DNA of 64,000 nucleotides from Desulforegula conservatrix Mb1Pa (GCF_000426225.1 NZ_AUEY01000002.1:62001-126000), one strand, 5' to 3'; positions 35,222 to 44,114 are shown, numbered from the stretch's first letter. The notes: generated from the letters alone by a model not told the origin. Program-made: numbers and translations.

Positions 35222-35401
35222 CAGTCCTCCTTATGTATTTTTCTATAATATTTATCATGTACAGAGTAATTGTTCATAAATTATTTAATTTTGGTGGTTC
35301 TGAGCATATTTTGAAGATTATATACAATGCTTTTTAGCATGGTTATAGACGTATTAAGCATTTAACTAAAATCAGGAACGAAAATGTCAATTAAAAGCAA
35401 T

Positions 35402-35434
35402 GTTTTGAACATAAAAAATTTTCATGTTCAAAAC
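35402..35434. promoter_or_regulatory. TTTTGAACA-type inverted repeat, copy A
   Basis: GTTTTGAACAT and ATGTTCAAAAC are a perfect inverted repeat with 11-nt spacer. A related copy with nine-base arms is at 41382-41412. Both are preceded by ATGTCAAT. It may be an operator or the core of an AT-rich repeat. Confidence 0.5.
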
Positions 35435-35581
35435 CATAAACTTATAAACAAGCAAAAAATTAAAATTTTTGTATATAATTTTATTTAATTCAAGTGGTTA
35501 TAAATTATTTATACAAATAAACAGGCTATTATAATTATCTTTTTAATTTATAATTAATAAAGAAAATATAAAAGCTGCAGA

Positions 35582-35670
35582 TAAAAAATCCGACTTCATT
35601 CATTACTGATAAGCTTATCAAAATAAGAAGCAGTAATGATTGAATCGGACTTTTTGCGACTTTGTCAAAT
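35582..35670 (-). repeat. MITE-like repeat variant, copy 6 of 8, forming a terminator
   Basis: On the minus strand it begins TTGACAAAGTCGCAAAAAGT as in the other copies, but the inner part is replaced by an imperfect hairpin of about 25 bp (arms 35584-35608 and 35631-35655) that ends in a T run. It lies 18 bp after the stop of the minus-strand gene at 35688 and is well placed as its terminator. Confidence 0.65.
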
Positions 35671-35687
35671 ATGTCTGGTTTTAAAAA

Positions 35688-36665
35688 TCAGAATCTGTTG
35701 CAATCCACAAGAACTGTTGCTTTCTTTAGTCCTGATGCAGTGCTTAGTTCCAGGAAATTAATTTCATCAACTTTTCCAAGCTGATCGTTTTCAACAATGA
35801 CGTTCATGTCATTAACAAGCAGTCGTACAGCTTCATATTTTAGAAAAAACTCGGGGTGATAAAGCAGATTTGTAACCCTGTTCAGATAATCCTCTGGTTC
35901 ATCAATTTCTTCACGAGCCTCGGCTATTTTCTGATCAAGCTGATCTATTATTTCAGATACTTCTTTTGCGTCATCTGTTTCAGATTTATCAGGCAAAAGA
36001 GATTTCGTGCTGTTTATATATGCATTATGTATCTGCAATTTGACCTCAAGGGTCTTTTTTTCAGTCTCCATTTCTTTTTTCCACGCAATAATAGACATGA
36101 TCTCTTCAAGAGCGTGGGCTGTAAGTAATATCAGTGCACGAGTTGATAATTCCTTTCTTGTTTCTTCTTCTGAAATACTGGGCACAACAATCTGATGATT
36201 GGAAAAACTGATGCTTGTCTTAAGAACATCCCTGTTAATTATTTCGCCTTCCAATTCTGCGCCGAAAATATTTTTATCCTTACGATCCATAACCAAAAGC
36301 GCACAACATCTTGAAGCTCCTGTTTTCTGAAAAAATTCTGTCAAAGCCTTGTTTTCAGTGAATAGTTTATTAAACATCCTGTTATTTAAGAATATTTTTC
36401 TTAGAAAAGGATCTTTATTCCATGAATCAGCATGAATCGAAACAAGGGTCGTCATTTGTGCCACCAGCTCGTCAGCATATTTAAGTGTATGTTCTACTGC
36501 TGGCATAAGCTTTTTTCGATAATTAGGGACATAGTGAACATTGGGATGACTCATTTTGACAACAAGATCCACCGCTTCCCATAATTCATCTTTGGGGCGA
36601 ATTCCTTCTGTTTCCTGTTGGCCTAATTTGTCCCTCAGTTTTGATAAAAAATCGAATAATGCCAT
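35688..36665 (-). CDS. Unrecognised soluble protein, 325 residues
   Basis: I do not recognise the family. It has no signal peptide or membrane helix, so it is predicted cytoplasmic. The N-terminal half is helical (ELWEAVDLVVKMSHPNVHYVPNYRKKLMPAVEHTLKYADELVAQM). A middle segment with CCALLVMDRKDKNIFGAELEGEII may be a small beta domain. A charged coiled-coil region of about 80 residues follows, and the C-terminus reads VRLLVNDMNVIVEN. I chose the ATG at 36665 because AGG lies eight bases before it; the frame extends 25 codons upstream. It lies between the DUF3141 gene and the CoA-transferase gene on the same strand. Confidence 0.65.
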   Translation of the reverse strand: MALFDFLSKLRDKLGQQETEGIRPKDELWEAVDLVVKMSHPNVHYVPNYRKKLMPAVEHTLKYADELVAQMTTLVSIHADSWNKDPFLRKIFLNNRMFNKLFTENKALTEFFQKTGASRCCALLVMDRKDKNIFGAELEGEIINRDVLKTSISFSNHQIVVPSISEEETRKELSTRALILLTAHALEEIMSIIAWKKEMETEKKTLEVKLQIHNAYINSTKSLLPDKSETDDAKEVSEIIDQLDQKIAEAREEIDEPEDYLNRVTNLLYHPEFFLKYEAVRLLVNDMNVIVENDQLGKVDEINFLELSTASGLKKATVLVDCNRF

Positions 36666-36782
36666 ATTTTTAACCTTTTCCCTTAATTTACCAATTATGG
36701 ATAAGCAATACAGCCGATGACTTATTGAAAATCCGCTCATTCAAGGCGGAATATTTTGGAATAATTATTGACAGATTTTAAA

Positions 36783-36885
36783 TCGTAGGTCGGATTAGGG
36801 ATATATGCTTTATCTATAAATCCCGTAATCCGACTTTTGGCTTTATGTCGGATTACGAACAAAGTACGCTCTAATCAGACCTAAA
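36783..36885. repeat. GTCGGATTA-type inverted repeat, locus 3 (double)
   Basis: Two units lie back to back: GTAGGTCGGATTAGGG...CCCGTAATCCGAC (36785-36833) and GTCGGATTACGAAC...CTAATCAGACCTA. They fill most of the gap between the unrecognised gene and the end of the DUF3141 gene. Confidence 0.7.
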
Positions 36886-36928
36886 TTATAATTCTTAATT
36901 CAACAACATTGGGGGTATTATCTTGGTT

Positions 36929-39079
36929 CTATTTCTTTGCTTTTTCAGGAGTGAAATATTTAGCCACTTCTGAAAAACGTTTTTCCAGGGCTTTGCTTAA
37001 AGCGCCTTTGGCTGTGACAGTTTTTTGGACAATATCAAGCATCTGCTCTCCTTTGTCTTCATTACCCTTGATTAATAATGGGATGGCATCAATTGCCTTT
37101 TTCTCGTCCATTAGAACCATAAAAAACTGCTCGCGAATAAGATTCTTTAATTCTGCCAGACTCATGTCAGTAGCATAGGTTTTTCTGATACGGTTCAGCA
37201 TCTCGAACGCACGTTCATCAGGCGCATTTTCCGGAAGGCGAACATATATAATTGAACGGATTATGGCTTCTCGTGGTCCGCCCTGCTCCATCTTGTTCCG
37301 CAGCTCTTTAATTTTGCTTTTAACGAGTGCCTGATAAAAAGGATCACGTCCTGGTCTGTTTCTTGGAGGTGCATCAGATGCCTTAAGACCAAGCAAGGCC
37401 TGGGTAATAGGATTATCATATATGCTGAAAAACATCTGTTCTGACATTTTTTCTGACCATACTCTGAATAAATCCAGGCTTTCCACAATACCGTCAGAAA
37501 TAACTTCCTGGGTCTTCCAGAAAATATTATCCTTATCCACAGGCTTACGCTGTTTTTGAACCTCTTTTGCGGTCGCTTCAAGATTTTTAAAAATAGGATT
37601 AGCATCAGATACAAGATCATAACTCAAACGCAGAGGATTAGTCTTGCGAAGCATTTCGGCAGTCTGTTCGTTTGATATTGCCTTTACCAGCGGTTGCAGC
37701 ATTGTGCGATAAAGACCGAGATTTATCTGGGACATCTTTTCAGCAGCAGCAAAGCAGCGTTCGTCTTCAATTGTATTGCAGCCCATTGCCCGGATGTCGT
37801 CAAGTGTCCGAGCTTCAAAACTTGAGATATAATCATCGCTTACAAGATCAGAATTGGCTGTATCTTTGTTTTTAATTATCATCACTGCTTCATACAGACC
37901 AGGCGGAAGGCAGTCTATAAAGTCTATATTGCTTGCAAATTCCTGATGCTCTTTTTTGGCAACGCCGCCTGAAACGAAAATTCCGAGATGGCCTATATTT
38001 TCATGTACGGCATATACAATGGTCTGACCTGCGGCCCTGATATCGTCAACACTGCCATAAAGGTCGGTAATCCACCCAAGTGCCTGCTGGGGAGGAGTTA
38101 TATTGTCTCCTTTGGAACAGAAGCAGATAATTGGTGAACTTATTCTTCTCAAATCGACGCTAACGCCTTCTTCTGTGATAATTTCGCCTGTGGAAAGCTT
38201 GTTACCAACAAAGAGATTATCCACAATATACTGCATTTCTTCTGCATTAAGAGTAATATGGCCGCCCCACCATTTCTCAAATTCAAGATAACGTGGAGGC
38301 TCAGTGTCAATTTTTTCGTAAAGTGTATACTGCTTTGTCCATAAAGTATTGGCAGGATTCTGATTTTCAAAGTTCTGCACCAGCGCTGCACCGTCAAAAA
38401 TACCATTGCCAAGATCACCAGTAAGAGCGGTCAGCCAGCTTCCGCCAAGAAGTCCGCCAGAATAACGCATTGGATTGACTCCGCGCACACCTGCCCAGTA
38501 TGAAATAGGCGAACCAGCCACAATTATTGGCCCGAAAAGTTCAGGACGTGTGGCTGCGACCATCATGATTGCCCAGCCTGCCTGGCAGTTACCTATTACT
38601 ACAGGCTTTCCATCAGCCTTTGGATGACGTTCAATAACTTTTTCAAGAAAAATGGCCTCGGCTTTCATTATTTTTTCAATGGTCTGGCCAGGTTCAGGAT
38701 TTGGAAGAAAACCTATGAAATAACATGGATGACCTGCTTTAAATGCCACTCCTATTTCGCTGTCAGCCTTGAAACCACCTATACCAGGTCCGTGGCCGGC
38801 ACGAGGATCAACAACAACAAAAGGTCTTTTCTTTTCATCAACAGTCACGCCTTTAGGAGGAACAATTCTGACAAGAGCGTAATTAACCGGTTCAGCCAGT
38901 GTCTTACCATTTGCAATAAGTTCATATTCGAATTGAAGTACGTTTGGTGCTATTTTTTCCTGTTGTTCCTGATTCAGATTCCCTCGCTGACGCATAATGT
39001 CCCAATAAAGGACAGACCTCTGATAGGCGTCGGTCATATATTCTGTCAGTTGGTCCTGAATCGAAAATATATTTGTCAT
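36929..39079 (-). CDS. DUF3141 family protein, PhaC-like alpha/beta hydrolase
   Basis: 716 residues. The N-terminal 400 residues form an alpha/beta hydrolase related to polyhydroxyalkanoate synthases: VVVDPRAGHGPGIGGFKADSEIG, then the nucleophile elbow GNCQAGW with Cys165 in place of the usual Ser, FCSKGDNITPPQQALGWI with the acidic residue, and the likely catalytic His in HENIGHLGIF. The C-terminal 300 residues are mostly helical and specific to DUF3141. The reaction is not established; a PHA or acyl-CoA related role is inferred from the Cys elbow. AAGGAG lies seven bases before the ATG. It is upstream of an unrecognised gene and the CoA-transferase on the same strand, but the gaps carry repeats. 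Confidence 0.88.
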   Translation of the reverse strand: MTNIFSIQDQLTEYMTDAYQRSVLYWDIMRQRGNLNQEQQEKIAPNVLQFEYELIANGKTLAEPVNYALVRIVPPKGVTVDEKKRPFVVVDPRAGHGPGIGGFKADSEIGVAFKAGHPCYFIGFLPNPEPGQTIEKIMKAEAIFLEKVIERHPKADGKPVVIGNCQAGWAIMMVAATRPELFGPIIVAGSPISYWAGVRGVNPMRYSGGLLGGSWLTALTGDLGNGIFDGAALVQNFENQNPANTLWTKQYTLYEKIDTEPPRYLEFEKWWGGHITLNAEEMQYIVDNLFVGNKLSTGEIITEEGVSVDLRRISSPIICFCSKGDNITPPQQALGWITDLYGSVDDIRAAGQTIVYAVHENIGHLGIFVSGGVAKKEHQEFASNIDFIDCLPPGLYEAVMIIKNKDTANSDLVSDDYISSFEARTLDDIRAMGCNTIEDERCFAAAEKMSQINLGLYRTMLQPLVKAISNEQTAEMLRKTNPLRLSYDLVSDANPIFKNLEATAKEVQKQRKPVDKDNIFWKTQEVISDGIVESLDLFRVWSEKMSEQMFFSIYDNPITQALLGLKASDAPPRNRPGRDPFYQALVKSKIKELRNKMEQGGPREAIIRSIIYVRLPENAPDERAFEMLNRIRKTYATDMSLAELKNLIREQFFMVLMDEKKAIDAIPLLIKGNEDKGEQMLDIVQKTVTAKGALSKALEKRFSEVAKYFTPEKAKK

Positions 39080-39521
39080 CTTAAAACTCCTTTTTTAACG
39101 ATTGGAAAATCTCAGCGGGTTTATAATTCCCACTGTAAGGATTAGCTGTGAAGGTGTAATATTTTGAGTTATTTAAACAAAAGGCCATCTCTAAAAAATT
39201 TCTATTAAAGCCGAATGTTAAAATAATAACTGAAATTGCGAAAATTTTTTAATAGAATCTTTATTAATTCAGTTTAATTTGAAGAACTATTTTAAATAGC
39301 CTCTGACCCTTAATATGAGTCAACGCATTTATTGAATTGGAATAGATATTCTAACAATTTATTGAGCACGTATATTGTAAATTGCTGTGCAAAAAGATCA
39401 TAGATAAACATATCCGCCAGGAGGCCGAATTTTTAATCTTGAATGAGGTTAATAAAAGGCGGATTGAATAAGTTCCGCCTTTTATTATTTATAAAGAAAT
39501 ATTTAATAAAATCAGAACATA
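39080..39521. other. AT-rich intergenic region
   Basis: About 440 bp without a gene. I saw only the terminator at 39452-39485, which serves the DUF3313 gene, and the upstream region of the DUF3141 gene. Confidence 0.6.
39452..39485 (-). terminator. Rho-independent terminator after the DUF3313 gene
   Basis: ATAAAAGGCGGA / TCCGCCTTTTAT, a 12-bp stem with a 10-nt loop. On the minus strand the stem ends in a T-rich stretch, 37 bp after the stop codon at 39522. Confidence 0.75.
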
Positions 39522-40226
39522 TTAGTAATTATCAGGCTTTTCACAATTGGTAGCGCCTTTTTCAGTGCAAAGCGCATAACGTACTTTCTTGGCCCAGTAT
39601 TCCATTCCTGCGTTCGCGTCATTCCATGAATCGAAAAGTCCGCCCATACCTTTTCCGCCAACTCTGCGATCCACCGCAGCCCCAAGAATTTCGCCTGTAG
39701 CTGCATCTGTAATTTTCATTTCACCGGTGATTTCACCAACTGCACTTGGCTTTCCTGTGGCAAAAGTCTTAATGACAGAAAAAGCTGCTCCAAAAGGAAG
39801 GATGGTTGACATAGTATCCATGGCAGGATTTGAAGCATCTGCGTCTAGTATAGCTGTCTGAATTTTTAATACATCCGGAGCAGGGTCTTTAACTATCTTG
39901 TAATCCTTGCTCAGTTCCTTGACAAGATATGAATAACTGTTTGATGAAAGGTTCTTGAGATCTGCAAGTTCTTCTGCTGTAGCATTTTTAGGTTTGAAAA
40001 TTATTACCGGATCAATAATGACCTTTGAATATTTTTTGAAGTTTGCCTTTGGATTAACATAACGCTTAAGAGCTTCCCCGTCTCCACCATCTTTCAGTAT
40101 TGATTTGTCAACGAGAAATGTCTTTGCTTCTACATCTCTTGCCTGTTTGGTTTTCATACATGCTGAAATAGAAAAAGCCATGCAAAAAGAAACAGATAAT
40201 AAGACAATTTTTTTGGAAATTTTCAT
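39522..40226 (-). CDS. DUF3313 family lipoprotein
   Basis: 234 residues with a signal peptide ending in ISAC (lipid-anchored Cys23). The mature part shows the DUF3313 layout: YVNPKANFKKYSKVIIDPVIIF, then a long central stretch and the closing ITDAATGEILGAAVDRRVGGKGMGG motif. The function of the family is unknown; it is an envelope lipoprotein. AAGGAG is seven bases before the ATG. It is flanked by its own terminator and by a dispersed repeat, so it is likely monocistronic. Confidence 0.85.
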   Translation of the reverse strand: MKISKKIVLLSVSFCMAFSISACMKTKQARDVEAKTFLVDKSILKDGGDGEALKRYVNPKANFKKYSKVIIDPVIIFKPKNATAEELADLKNLSSNSYSYLVKELSKDYKIVKDPAPDVLKIQTAILDADASNPAMDTMSTILPFGAAFSVIKTFATGKPSAVGEITGEMKITDAATGEILGAAVDRRVGGKGMGGLFDSWNDANAGMEYWAKKVRYALCTEKGATNCEKPDNY

Positions 40227-40353
40227 AAATTAACTCCTTTATTATTTTATTGATAAAAAATTAACCGGCAAAAAGATTATAAATTATTAAAAATATGTTT
40301 CATCGTTTTGCAAAAATTAAAAAAAGGCACAAGCTTCACACCATACTGTGTCA

Positions 40354-40472
40354 GACTTAACAATATCGCAAAAAGAGCAGGCCTGAATCCAGAAATGGCT
40401 GAAATTAAAAAGATACCGGATCAAGTCCGGCATGACGACACCTTCCTTTTTTGACTTTTTGCGAGACCATCA
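40354..40472 (+). repeat. MITE-like dispersed repeat, copy 7 of 8 (internally shortened)
   Basis: Left end TTAACAATATCGCAAAAAG joins directly to AGCAGGCCTGAATCCAG, so the left arm of the first palindrome is missing. The right half has CCGGATCAAGTCCGGCATGA and ends GACTTTTTGCGAGACCATCA. Confidence 0.8.
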
Positions 40473-40501
40473 GACCCGATTCTATTGAAAAAAAGTATAT
40501 T

Positions 40502-41197
40502 CTAACTATTGCCTGATAAATCTGAAAAAGTGAAATTTATATATTTAATTTTTTTCTCCTTTTTCAAATATTTTTTTTCGAAAGTTGTCTGTATTTCAAT
40601 ACAACTATCTGAAATATTATAAAAATTATTATTGTAAAGATCGTCTGTATGGTAAATCAGGCTTGCTCCGCTGTTCAATGCACTTTCCTTGGAAAAATGA
40701 TAAAGATTATCATCATCTGTTTTAAGATGAACAGAGCCTCCGGGCTTTAAAATTTTTCTATATATTTCAAGAAATTTTTCTGATGTGAGTCTTTTCTTTA
40801 TATTGGCTTTACTCTCACCGCTTTGGGGATCAGGAAATGGTATCCATATTTCATCTACCGTGTTTTCATGAAAAAAATCAAGAATACTTTCTATTCTGAT
40901 CCTGGCGAAAAAAGCATTGTAAAGTCCTTCCTGGATGGCATTGGTTGCTCCCCGCCATATTCTGTCACTTTTTATGTCAATTCCTATTATAAACCTTTCA
41001 GGATATCGTCTCGCAAGTCCAAGTGTATATTCACCTTTTCCGCATCCAAGCTCAATAATGATGTTATCCTCGAAATCTGAGATTTTCTGCTTAAGTCTCT
41101 CCATGTTTTCCGAGATAGAATCGTCACCTGGAAATATTTTGATAACATTTGGAAAATTATATACATCATCATATCTGTGTGCTTTTTTTCTGCCCAT
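40502..41197 (-). CDS. trmB: tRNA (guanine-N7-)-methyltransferase TrmB
   Basis: SAM-dependent methylation of G46 in the tRNA variable loop. 231 residues from the ATG at 41197 (MGRKKAHRYDD...), which matches the usual TrmB beginning; the frame extends to 41251 but that part is not TrmB-like. The SAM-binding motif is IIELGCGKGEYTLGLARRYPE with FIGIDIKSDR. The family signature WIPFPDPQSGESKANIKKRLTS contains the PDP catalytic motif, and LKPGGSVHLKTDD follows. The tail is lysine-rich. The Shine-Dalgarno is weak. Expressed alone. Confidence 0.95.
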   Translation of the reverse strand: MGRKKAHRYDDVYNFPNVIKIFPGDDSISENMERLKQKISDFEDNIIIELGCGKGEYTLGLARRYPERFIIGIDIKSDRIWRGATNAIQEGLYNAFFARIRIESILDFFHENTVDEIWIPFPDPQSGESKANIKKRLTSEKFLEIYRKILKPGGSVHLKTDDDNLYHFSKESALNSGASLIYHTDDLYNNNFYNISDSCIEIQTTFEKKYLKKEKKIKYINFTFSDLSGNS

Positions 41198-41662
41198 AAT
41201 ACTCTGTTTTTTATTGATTGTTAATACATTGTTACCGTTAAAACCGACCATTCCTTTATTTAATAAATAATTAAAAGACTCAATATTTTAATAATACTAT
41301 TAATTTGTATTATTATGGAATGAGAACTTATAATTGTTAATCCGTTATTCTGAAATATTATTATGTCAATAATAACTGGTTTTTTGAACATCAAAAAAAA
41401 TATTGTTCAAAAGGTTCGAGATATGAACAATTCAATAATATAATAAACTGATAATAAATTCATTAAATACAATATATTATATAGATTATCCACAAATATA
41501 CATTCTATTATAATCTTTTATTTTATATTTAATAATTAAAGAAAATAATTAGTAGACTGGTTTTTGATAATTATTCAAGTTATTAAACAGAGAAAGAATA
41601 TCAATCTGTGAGTATTGAACGCCGGTAAAATCGAAACAATTTTGAGGTTAAAGGGAGAGGAT
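41198..41662. other. AT-rich divergent intergenic region
   Basis: About 465 bp of very AT-rich DNA between trmB and the secreted protein gene. It contains the second TTTTGAACA inverted repeat and a stretch (about 41495-41550) that resembles 35508-35570 upstream of the CoA-transferase gene. No gene was found. Confidence 0.65.
41382..41412. promoter_or_regulatory. TTTTGAACA-type inverted repeat, copy B
   Basis: TTTTGAACA and TGTTCAAAA with a 13-nt spacer, plus a further half site TATGAACAAT at 41422-41431. Compare copy A at 35402-35434. Confidence 0.5.
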
Positions 41663-44005
41663 ATGAAGATTTATAAAACTCTTATAATTATGATTCTTAC
41701 ATTGATGGTATCAGGGCTATCTTTTGCCGCTTCTTCCGAATCAGCACCAGGTGATCCTTCTGCTGACCAGGGATGGCCAAGAATTATAGAAAAAAACGGG
41801 AAAGTACTTACAATATACCAGCCCCAGGTGGATTATTGGAAGGATTACAAAGATATTGGCTTCAGAAGCGCCATTTCCTTAAAAACCGGTAAATCCAAAA
41901 ATGAAAAATTCGGTGTAATAGAAATAGAGGCTGATACTGTTACTGACCAGGCAGCCAGAGTTGTTGCATTGATCAGCAAAAAAAGGGAAATCCGTTTTCC
42001 GAACACATCTGAAGCCGAAGCAGAGGCTTTGATTAAGGTAGTAAATGAGCTGATTCCACCAAAAAGCGCAATGACAATATCACTTGACAGGGTAATGGCT
42101 TATATTGATCCTATAAATCAGACCCAGCAGCATCCGGTTGAAGTAAATCTTGATCCTCCTAAGATTTTTTACAGCAGCAAACCTGCAATCTTAGTATTAT
42201 TCATGGGTAAACCAGAGTTAAAACCTGTTGAAAAGGACCGGACAGATCTGATGTTTGCCGTGAATACCAACTGGGACGTATTTTATGACACCACAGACCA
42301 AAATTATTATCTTCTTAACGGCAGCAGCTGGCTTAAAAGCGGGGATCCTACAAGCGAAAAATGGAATGCTGTTGATAAATTGCCGTCAGCATTGTCTTCC
42401 CTGCCAGCCAATGATAACTGGATAGATGTTCAAAAGAATATTCCTGGAAAACCTGATAAGAATTCTCCATTGGTATTTGTAAGTAATGAACCGGCAGAAC
42501 TTATTTTAACAAATGGAGAAACCAGCTTCAGCCCAATAAAGGGTACAAAGCTGCTTCGTGTTGTAAATTCGGAAAGTACGGTTTTTCTTAACTCTGGTGA
42601 TGGCAAATATTATATTCTTATGGCTGGAAGATGGTTCAGAGCTGCTAGTCTGCAAGGGCCTTGGTCAGCAGCTAGCAAGGATCTTCCAGCTGATTTTGCA
42701 AGGATTCCTGATGATGATCCTTCTGCTTTTGTTAAATCATCTGTTCCTGGAACAACCGATGCAAAAGACGCTGTCTTACTTGCTTCAATACCTTCAAAAT
42801 CAGTTGTTAAAAAGTCGGATCCAGTAAAGGTTGATGTTACATACAGCGGCGAACCTAATTTTCAGACAATACCTGATACAAAAGTACAGTATGCAACAAA
42901 TTCACCCAATACGGTCTTTATAGTAAATGGAAGCTACTATTGTTGTGAAAATGGGGTCTGGTTAAGCAGCAGCAGTGCAAATGGACCTTGGGCCTTATGC
43001 ACAAATGTTCCAAAGGAGATTTACAGCATTCCTCCAACGCATCCGACGCATAATGTAACATATGTTGTAGTACAGGACAGTACTCCTGATACAGTTACAT
43101 ACTCCCAGACTTCAGGATACAGCGGAGAATATGTTGCCGCCACAGGCGTCCTGATGTTCGGAGCCGGAATGATCCTTGGTGCCATGATAGCAGATGATCA
43201 TGACCACTATTATTATCCTCCTTATCCTGCATATTATTCTTACGGATGCGGCGCCAGATACAGCTATGCATATGGTGGTTACTACCGTGCAGCTCATGTC
43301 TCATATGGTCCTTACGGCGGAGCCGGAGCAGCTGCGAGATATAATCCATATACCGGCACATATTCTCGAGGAGCCTATGCCTATGGCCCTGCAGGCAGCG
43401 CATCAGTAAGACAGGCGTACAATCCTTATACAGGTGCCAGAGCAACATCAACCAGAGTTAATACTGCTTATGGCTCTGCTGGTCGCGGAGCCGCTTATAA
43501 TCCTGCAACAGGCACAGCTGTAAGAGGAGGCTACAGGAGCAATGCAAACGGATCTGCCGCAGGTTTTAAGACAAACAAGGGTACCGGAGCTGTTGCGTGG
43601 GATACCAAATATAGTGAAGGAGCTGTGGCCAAGGGCAGACAGGGCAATGTTTATGCAGGCAAAGACGGCACAGTTTATAAAAAAGACAATTCAGGCAACT
43701 GGAGCAGCAATAGTGGAGACGGATGGGAGTCTGTGGAAAGACAACAGTCAAAGAGCGTGAAAACAAATTCAACAGCCACATCAACCCAAAGCCGTGCCAG
43801 GTCTTCAGCTACACAAGTTAATACAGCACAGACACAGTCAAGGCAGGTTTCAGATACATCAGCAAACAGAAACTCATTTGAGTCTCGCCAGAGTCTCGAA
43901 TCCCAGGCCCAGGCCAGACAGAGAGGAAATGATCTTAGTCAGCGCAGCAGAATGGAGAGGCCTTCTGGTGGATCATTTGGTGGTGGTGGAAGAAGATCGA
44001 GATAA
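41663..44005 (+). CDS. Large exported protein with three WY/GPW-type modules and a Gly/Tyr/Ser-rich tail
   Basis: 780 residues from the ATG at 41663 (GGGAGAGG just upstream), with a signal peptide MKIYKTLIIMILTLMVSGLSFA. The N-terminal part (GWPRIIEKNGKVLTIYQPQVDYW and ISLDRVMAYI) matches proteins often labelled 'carbohydrate-binding family V/XII', whose function is unproven. Three repeats follow at about 180-241, 278-342 and 390-457, each with a VF strand, a YY pair, a W (AGRWFRA), then usually GPW and a proline. A glycine-rich membrane-like segment lies near 490-509. Next comes a YYYPPYPAYYSYG run, repeats of YNPYTG/YNPATG, and a basic Ser/Gln/Gly-rich tail. It may be a surface or matrix protein (inference). 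Confidence 0.75.
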   Translation: MKIYKTLIIMILTLMVSGLSFAASSESAPGDPSADQGWPRIIEKNGKVLTIYQPQVDYWKDYKDIGFRSAISLKTGKSKNEKFGVIEIEADTVTDQAARVVALISKKREIRFPNTSEAEAEALIKVVNELIPPKSAMTISLDRVMAYIDPINQTQQHPVEVNLDPPKIFYSSKPAILVLFMGKPELKPVEKDRTDLMFAVNTNWDVFYDTTDQNYYLLNGSSWLKSGDPTSEKWNAVDKLPSALSSLPANDNWIDVQKNIPGKPDKNSPLVFVSNEPAELILTNGETSFSPIKGTKLLRVVNSESTVFLNSGDGKYYILMAGRWFRAASLQGPWSAASKDLPADFARIPDDDPSAFVKSSVPGTTDAKDAVLLASIPSKSVVKKSDPVKVDVTYSGEPNFQTIPDTKVQYATNSPNTVFIVNGSYYCCENGVWLSSSSANGPWALCTNVPKEIYSIPPTHPTHNVTYVVVQDSTPDTVTYSQTSGYSGEYVAATGVLMFGAGMILGAMIADDHDHYYYPPYPAYYSYGCGARYSYAYGGYYRAAHVSYGPYGGAGAAARYNPYTGTYSRGAYAYGPAGSASVRQAYNPYTGARATSTRVNTAYGSAGRGAAYNPATGTAVRGGYRSNANGSAAGFKTNKGTGAVAWDTKYSEGAVAKGRQGNVYAGKDGTVYKKDNSGNWSSNSGDGWESVERQQSKSVKTNSTATSTQSRARSSATQVNTAQTQSRQVSDTSANRNSFESRQSLESQAQARQRGNDLSQRSRMERPSGGSFGGGGRRSR

Positions 44006-44066
44006 AATGGATTATCTTTATGTTCAGATATTTTAAAGTTATCCTATGTCATTGTAATTAAAATAA

Positions 44067-44114
44067 ATTAAATGTGGTTATGGTGTTTAAAAAATAACCA
44101 TAACCACATTTAAT
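44067..44114. terminator. Long perfect hairpin after the secreted protein gene
   Basis: An 18-bp perfect stem (arms 44067-44084 and 44097-44114, core TGTGGTTATGGT / ACCATAACCACA) with a 12-nt loop. It is AT-flanked on both sides and 61 bp after the stop at 44005. It probably terminates transcription on one or both strands. Confidence 0.7.

Larger units (their letters stand above)
35222..35687. other. AT-rich intergenic region
   Basis: About 465 bp of strongly AT-rich DNA without a gene. It holds an 11-bp inverted repeat at 35402-35434 and a repeat-derived hairpin at 35582-35670. Parts of it resemble the region 41340-41560 upstream of the large secreted protein gene. Confidence 0.7.

Noticed and set aside
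38624-39145. 173-residue plus-strand frame opposite the DUF3141 start
   Set aside because: Antisense shadow; no ribosome binding site and no family.
41413-41430. Possible tRNA TpsiC-like GGTTCGA at 41413
   Set aside because: No cloverleaf arms or acceptor stem around it; the region is AT-rich and holds an inverted repeat instead.
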